A stretch of 8,204 nt of DNA, taken from Longimicrobium sp. Lineage in GTDB: Bacteria; Gemmatimonadota; Gemmatimonadetes; Longimicrobiales; Longimicrobiaceae. This document shows, piece after piece, positions 5,203 through 8,204 of the stretch. Made by a program: the position numbers and the translations under genes. The notes beneath the pieces were generated by a model that searched no databases, had not been told where the DNA came from, and worked only from the letters and a program-made list of their open reading frames with translations. The stretch lies in assembly GCA_030446945.1 (NCBI GenBank), contig JAUJMI010000150.1, forward strand, positions 1 to 8,204, written 5' to 3'. Within the stretch, counting starts at the first letter, position 1. Each line of letters begins with the position of its first letter.

Positions 5203-5955
5203 ATGCTGATCCTCTGCACGAACGACGACGGGTACATGGCGCCGGGGCTGGGCGTGCTGGCGGAGGCGGCGGCCGGGCTCGGCGACGTGCACGTCGTCGC
5301 GCCGGACCGGGAGCAGAGCGCCACCAGCCACTCGCTCACCATGCACCTGCCGCTGCGGGCGCGCTCCGTGCGCGAGCGCTGGCACTCCGTGACCGGCACT
5401 CCCACGGACTGCGTGATGCTCGGCGTGCAGGCCATCCGTCCCCGCCGGCCGGACGTGGTGCTCTCGGGCGTGAACCACGGGATGAACATGGGGGAGGACG
5501 TCCTCTACTCCGGCACCGTGTCGGCGGCGATGGAGGCGACCATCTTCGGCATCCCCGCCGTCGCCGTCTCGTACGCGGGGCGCGGAGACGAGCGGCACCT
5601 GGCGTCGTACGGGCCGCTCCTGTCGCGCCTGCTGGCGCAGCTGGTGAAGCGGAACGACTTCCCCCCGGAGACGCTCCTCAACGTGAACCTCCCCGCCATC
5701 GCGGCGGAGCAGGTGAAGGGGGTGCGCGTCACGCGGCTGGGGCGGCGCGTCTTCAGCGACTCGCTCACGCAGGGGACCGACCCCAGCGGAAAGCCGTACT
5801 ACTGGATCGGCGGGGGGAGCATCGAGTGGGCGTCGCTGGAGGGGACCGACTACCACGCCGTCGACGAAGGGTACATCTCGGTCACGCCGCTCCACCTGGA
5901 CCTCACCAACCACGCCCTGCTGCGCAACGTGGCGGAGTGGGAGCTGACGGCATGA
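5203..5955 (+). CDS. surE: 5'/3'-nucleotidase SurE
   Basis: A 250-aa metal-dependent nucleoside monophosphate phosphatase, linked to survival in stationary phase. The metal-site residues of the family are all present: Asp8 and Asp9 in TNDDG, Ser39 in DREQSA, and Asn91 in SGVNHG. The signature GEDVLYSGTVSAAMEA spans about 97-112. The length is ordinary for SurE. ATG 5203 gives the usual N-terminus directly before the first strand (MLILCTNDDG); GTG 5191 would add four residues, MFPL. The stop overlaps pcm in ATGA, giving the surE-pcm pair known from many bacteria. The upstream leader is GC-rich and foldable, which may affect translation (inference). Confidence 0.97.
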   Translation: MLILCTNDDGYMAPGLGVLAEAAAGLGDVHVVAPDREQSATSHSLTMHLPLRARSVRERWHSVTGTPTDCVMLGVQAIRPRRPDVVLSGVNHGMNMGEDVLYSGTVSAAMEATIFGIPAVAVSYAGRGDERHLASYGPLLSRLLAQLVKRNDFPPETLLNVNLPAIAAEQVKGVRVTRLGRRVFSDSLTQGTDPSGKPYYWIGGGSIEWASLEGTDYHAVDEGYISVTPLHLDLTNHALLRNVAEWELTA

Positions 5956-6617
5956 GCACGGAGCGCTTCAACGCGCAGCGGCGGGCGCTGATCGGACGGA
6001 TGCAGGAGAAGGGGATCCGCAACCTGGAGGTGTTGCGCGCCTTCGACCAGATCCCGCGCCACGCCTTCGTGCCGCACGCCGTGTCGCACCGGGCGTACGA
6101 GGACGCGCCGGTGCCCATCGGCTTCGGGCAGACGGCGTCGCAGCCCTCGCTGCAGGCGCTTTACATGCAGCTTCTGGAGATCGGCTCGCGCGACAGGGTG
6201 CTGGAGATCGGCACGGGGAGCGGGCACCAGACGGCGGTGCTGGCTCAACTGGCGGACCGCGTGTACTCGGTGGAGCGCATCCCCGAGCTGGCCGCGCGGG
6301 CGCGCGAGGCGCTGGACGCCATGCGCATCGCCAACGTCGCGATCCTGGTGGGCGACGGGACGATCGGGTGGAGCCGCTACGCGCCCTACGACGCCATCCT
6401 GGTAGCCGCTGCCGCGCCCGACGTCCCGCAGCCGCTGGTGGACCAGCTCGCGGACGGCGGGAAGATGCTGGTGCCGGTGGGGACGCGCGAGGCGCAGCGG
6501 CTGGTGCTGGTGGCCAAGCGGGGCGGGGAAGTCACGTCGGAAGAGGTGCTGGACTGCACCTTCGTACCGCTCCTGGGCCGCTTCGGGTGGGTGGACGAGC
6601 GTCCGCCCGGCGGCTGA
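5952..6617 (+). CDS. pcm: Protein-L-isoaspartate O-methyltransferase
   Basis: A 221-aa SAM-dependent enzyme that methylates isoaspartyl residues in damaged proteins so that they can return to aspartate. The region AYEDAPVPIGFGQTASQP (about 48-65) is the family's substrate-binding signature, normally with the key Ser/Thr of T-x-SQP. SAM motifs follow: VLEIGTGSGHQTAVLA (83-98), VYSVERIPELAARA (104-117), GDGTIGW (134-140) and YDAILVAAAAPDVPQPLVDQL (about 146-166), with GGKMLVPVG (169-177) after them. The length matches bacterial Pcm. ATG 5952 overlaps the surE stop as ATGA, and GGGAG (5939-5943) lies 8 bases upstream. The usual proteobacterial followers nlpD and rpoS are absent; a repeat-rich protein gene comes next. 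Confidence 0.97.
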   Translation: MSTERFNAQRRALIGRMQEKGIRNLEVLRAFDQIPRHAFVPHAVSHRAYEDAPVPIGFGQTASQPSLQALYMQLLEIGSRDRVLEIGTGSGHQTAVLAQLADRVYSVERIPELAARAREALDAMRIANVAILVGDGTIGWSRYAPYDAILVAAAAPDVPQPLVDQLADGGKMLVPVGTREAQRLVLVAKRGGEVTSEEVLDCTFVPLLGRFGWVDERPPGG

Positions 6618-6655
6618 TCGCAGGCGCCAGCGCTCCCGCAGCGGCAGCGGCGTCG

Positions 6656-6685
6656 TTGACAACGCGCCGCCGCCGAACGTACGTT
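6656..6685 (+). promoter_or_regulatory. Probable sigma-70-type promoter for the repeat-rich protein gene
   Basis: A perfect -35 box TTGACA (6656-6661) is followed by 18 bases and TACGTT (6680-6685), which keeps the first, second and last bases of TATAAT. The -10 half lies inside a perfect 12-bp palindrome, GAACGTACGTTC (6675-6686), a possible operator. The start codon lies 55 bases downstream. Confidence 0.5.
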
Positions 6686-6740
6686 CCGTGCAAATCCACC
6701 CACGCACGCCCCGCCCCAACTCCTCTATCGGGCAGCCTCC

Positions 6741-7760
6741 ATGAGCGCACTCCCGGGCGATTCCGCGCCCAACGCCTTCGTGTTTCCGCCGTTCATGCCG
6801 CCGGTGCCGCGCTCCGGCCCCGCATCCGCGCCCTCCGGCCCCGCGGAGCCCGCGCCGGACGATTTCACGATGGAAGTCCCGCTCCCCGCCCACGACCCGG
6901 GCGACCCGGACGGCGACGTCCCGCAGCACGGCTTCGATGCGAACGAGGCGGGATCGCAGCACTGGGAGGCCGCCGCGCCGCCCGCCGCCGAGGACCTCCC
7001 CTGGCTGGAGATGCCCGCCGAGGGCCCGCGCGTCCACGCCGCCGAGCCTTTGGCGAGCGACGGCGCGATGGCGGGATGGGCCGGATGGGACGCGGGTGAT
7101 GCGCAGCCCGCCGAGTTCGCGCCCGCGGCGGACGGCGACGCGCGGGACGCCGCCGCGCCCGAAGACGCGATGCCGTGGACCGAAGCCCCCGCCGGCGAGC
7201 AGCCGCCGTGGACCGAGCCCGCCGCCGACCAGTCCGCGCCACGGACGGAACCCGCCGCGGCCGACGGACCGGCGCCGTGGACCGAGACCACCGTGGCCGA
7301 CGAGCCGATGCCGTGGGCCGAAACGCCCGCGCCTGAGGAAGCCGCGCCCTGGGCCGAAACGCCCGCACCGCTCGATGTGGCGCCGTGGGCCGAAACCCCC
7401 TCCGCGGATGATGCGGGCCCCTGGGGAGATACCCCCGCGCCGGAAGCGGAGGGATTGGGCGAGCCCTCGTGGCCGCCGTTCATAGCGGAAGCCGAAGAGG
7501 CGCCGCCCGCCCAAGCGCTCTTCGCCCACGATGCGTCCGTCGAAGCGTTCGGCGACGGGCCCATCGCGCCGTCGCAGCCCGTCGCCGCATCGGACGCGGC
7601 GGGTTACGGCGAGGTGGCGGACCGGCTGGAGGCGATCGCCCGCGCGCTGCGCGACGACCCCGGCTCCTTTCTCTCCGGCGGATCGGGCGACGCGCTCGGG
7701 CTGCTGGTCACCGGGTTCGTACTGGGCTACGGGCATGGGCGGCGCGAAGGCGGAGCCTGA
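6741..7760 (+). CDS. Ala/Pro/acid-rich repeat protein of unknown function
   Basis: A 339-aa protein that I do not recognise. The N-terminal 140 residues are low-complexity, rich in Ala, Pro, Asp and Glu. Residues 145-238 hold eight repeats of 11-12 residues built on PW(T/A)ETPAP-like units, with one PRTE variant and a final PWGDTPAP. The last 51 residues differ: YGEVADRLEAIARALRDDPG is a likely amphipathic helix, and after SFLSGGSGDA comes the hydrophobic run LGLLVTGFVLGYGHG, which could anchor in or on a membrane or pack in an oligomer. There is no signal peptide. ATG 6741 follows a likely promoter, but no good Shine-Dalgarno is visible. Strong codon periodicity (GC in third positions) supports coding. 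It follows pcm by 123 bases and ends before a terminator. The conserved-looking C-terminus is the best guide to homologues. Confidence 0.8.
   Translation: MSALPGDSAPNAFVFPPFMPPVPRSGPASAPSGPAEPAPDDFTMEVPLPAHDPGDPDGDVPQHGFDANEAGSQHWEAAAPPAAEDLPWLEMPAEGPRVHAAEPLASDGAMAGWAGWDAGDAQPAEFAPAADGDARDAAAPEDAMPWTEAPAGEQPPWTEPAADQSAPRTEPAAADGPAPWTETTVADEPMPWAETPAPEEAAPWAETPAPLDVAPWAETPSADDAGPWGDTPAPEAEGLGEPSWPPFIAEAEEAPPAQALFAHDASVEAFGDGPIAPSQPVAASDAAGYGEVADRLEAIARALRDDPGSFLSGGSGDALGLLVTGFVLGYGHGRREGGA
7173..7454 (+). repeat. Eight 33-36-bp coding repeats (PW-x-ET-x-AP units)
   Basis: Two 11-residue units and six 12-residue units run without a gap inside the repeat protein. At the DNA level the CCGTGG(A/G)CCGA core recurs at each unit start in most copies. 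Unit lengths are multiples of three, so copy-number change would keep the frame. Confidence 0.85.
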
Positions 7761-7850
7761 ACCGAGCCGGCGCGGTAAGCAGGCTCGGACGGGGCAGAGA
7801 TTCTGGTGAATCAGAGGCGAGGCTTCCGAGTCCCGCCGGCAGAGGTTTAC

Positions 7851-7888
7851 GCCCGCGGACGGCACTTACGCCGGCCGCGGGCTTTTTT
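7851..7888 (+). terminator. Intrinsic terminator after the repeat-protein gene
   Basis: GCCCGCGG (7851-7858) pairs perfectly with CCGCGGGC (7875-7882). After an A/G mismatch, CGGC (7860-7863) pairs with GCCG (7870-7873) around loop ACTTAC. Six T residues (7883-7888) follow. It lies 91 bases after the stop codon of the repeat-protein gene. Confidence 0.92.
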
Positions 7889-7971
7889 GAGCGGGTCGGA
7901 AGCCGGTGCATGCCTACGCGCGGCGAGCTGCAATAGGGTTGTCGTATACGCAAAGGCCCAGAACGGAAGTC

Positions 7972-8103
7972 TCACGCAGAGGCGCAGAGACGCAGGAACG
8001 GAGAATCAACAGGAGAAAAGCATCACGCAGAGACACAGAGGGAACGGAAAGGCCACCGAAAACCGTTCTGCTTTCCTCTCTGTTGCTCTGTGCCTCTGTG
8101 TGA
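7972..8103. repeat. Dispersed 18-bp repeat, two direct and one inverted copy
   Basis: Copies are TCACGCAGAGGCGCAGAG (7972-7989), TCACGCAGAGACACAGAG (8023-8040) and, inverted, 8086-8103, whose complement is TCACACAGAGGCACAGAG. The last two can form an 18-bp stem with one G-U pair and one mismatch around a 45-base loop. GGAACGGA follows copies 1 and 2 closely, showing that the repeat unit is longer than 18 bp. Confidence 0.88.
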
Positions 8104-8136
8104 GGCAATCCGAGCGCGAGGAGAAGAATTAGGGGA

Positions 8137-8156
8137 CTCCCGCGGGGATGCGGGAG
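8137..8156. other. Perfect 7-bp hairpin near the right edge
   Basis: CTCCCGC (8137-8143) and GCGGGAG (8150-8156) enclose GGGGAT. GTGTGTGAAGGG follows without a T-tract. A further stem, CGAGC/GCTCG (8170-8174 and 8180-8184), lies just beyond, so the segment may be a structured RNA or leader continuing out of the window. Confidence 0.5.
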
Positions 8157-8204
8157 CGTGTGTGAAGGGCGAGCCGCATGCTCGGCCGGAACGCCCTATC
8201 GAGG

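Larger units (their letters stand above)
7889..8204. other. Gene-poor right end with dispersed repeats
   Basis: No convincing complete gene is seen in these 316 bases. Open frames here translate to Arg/Gln/Glu-rich strings typical of the repeat itself. The region holds three copies of an 18-bp repeat (7972-8103), a 7-bp perfect hairpin (8137-8156) and a structured tail. An ATG at 8178 with AGGGCGAG (8166-8173) before it could start a gene beyond the edge, but too little is visible to call it. Confidence 0.7.

Noticed and set aside
4991..5209. Small proteins in the spacer before surE
   Set aside because: Pro/Ala/Arg-rich translations without a Shine-Dalgarno, overlapping strong hairpins.
5850..7865. 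Very long open frame on the minus strand (671 codons) across pcm and the repeat-protein gene
   Set aside because: It runs through pcm and the promoter region, is Gly/Arg-rich without motifs, and results from strong third-position GC on the + strand.
7806..8132. Possible 108-aa protein at the right end
   Set aside because: It begins near the terminator, crosses it, and its sequence is a translation of the dispersed repeat (RRRDAGTENQQEK-like), so it is not a credible gene.

Overview
The window is about 8.2 kb of very GC-rich bacterial chromosome. It carries a compact core gene block on the + strand and repeat-rich edges. High GC, frequent GTG/TTG starts, a small secreted protein resembling a TonB-receptor plug, and several arrays of 7-8 bp intergenic repeats suggest Gemmatimonadota, perhaps Longimicrobium-like. 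That assignment is inference from style, not from a marker gene.

Layout. At the left edge (1-70, minus strand) is the first part of an IS110-family transposase, reading out of the window; its start lies in an octamer tandem repeat. A + strand gene (173-718) follows for a zinc-ribbon/DUF2007-like protein, ending in a clear intrinsic terminator (783-815). Two facing heptamer arrays (833-860 and 902-929) precede a tight operon of der, plsY, gpsA and a MerR-type regulator (945-4277). All three of its junctions are 4-base stop/start overlaps: TTGA, TTGA and ATGA.

A 271-bp gap with strong inverted repeats leads to a small secreted TonB-plug-like gene (4549-4971) interrupted by an in-frame TAG at codon 64. 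After a GC-rich spacer with three strong hairpins come surE and pcm, joined by ATGA, and then a 339-aa Ala/Pro/acid-rich protein with eight 11-12-residue repeats, which has a recognisable promoter and is followed by an intrinsic terminator (7851-7888). The last 316 bp hold no convincing complete gene. They contain three copies of a dispersed repeat, two direct and one inverted, and a structured segment that runs off the window.

How the genes fit together. Der acts in ribosome assembly. GpsA makes sn-glycerol-3-phosphate and PlsY acylates it, so consecutive genes supply the first steps of phospholipid synthesis. The small MerR-type protein is translationally coupled to them and could regulate its own operon (inference). 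SurE (nucleotide phosphatase) and Pcm (isoaspartyl protein repair) form the stress/maintenance pair familiar from proteobacteria, but nlpD and rpoS do not follow here. The least ordinary items are the amber-interrupted plug-like gene, the repeat protein after pcm, the transposase start inside an octamer array, and the several families of short repeats.
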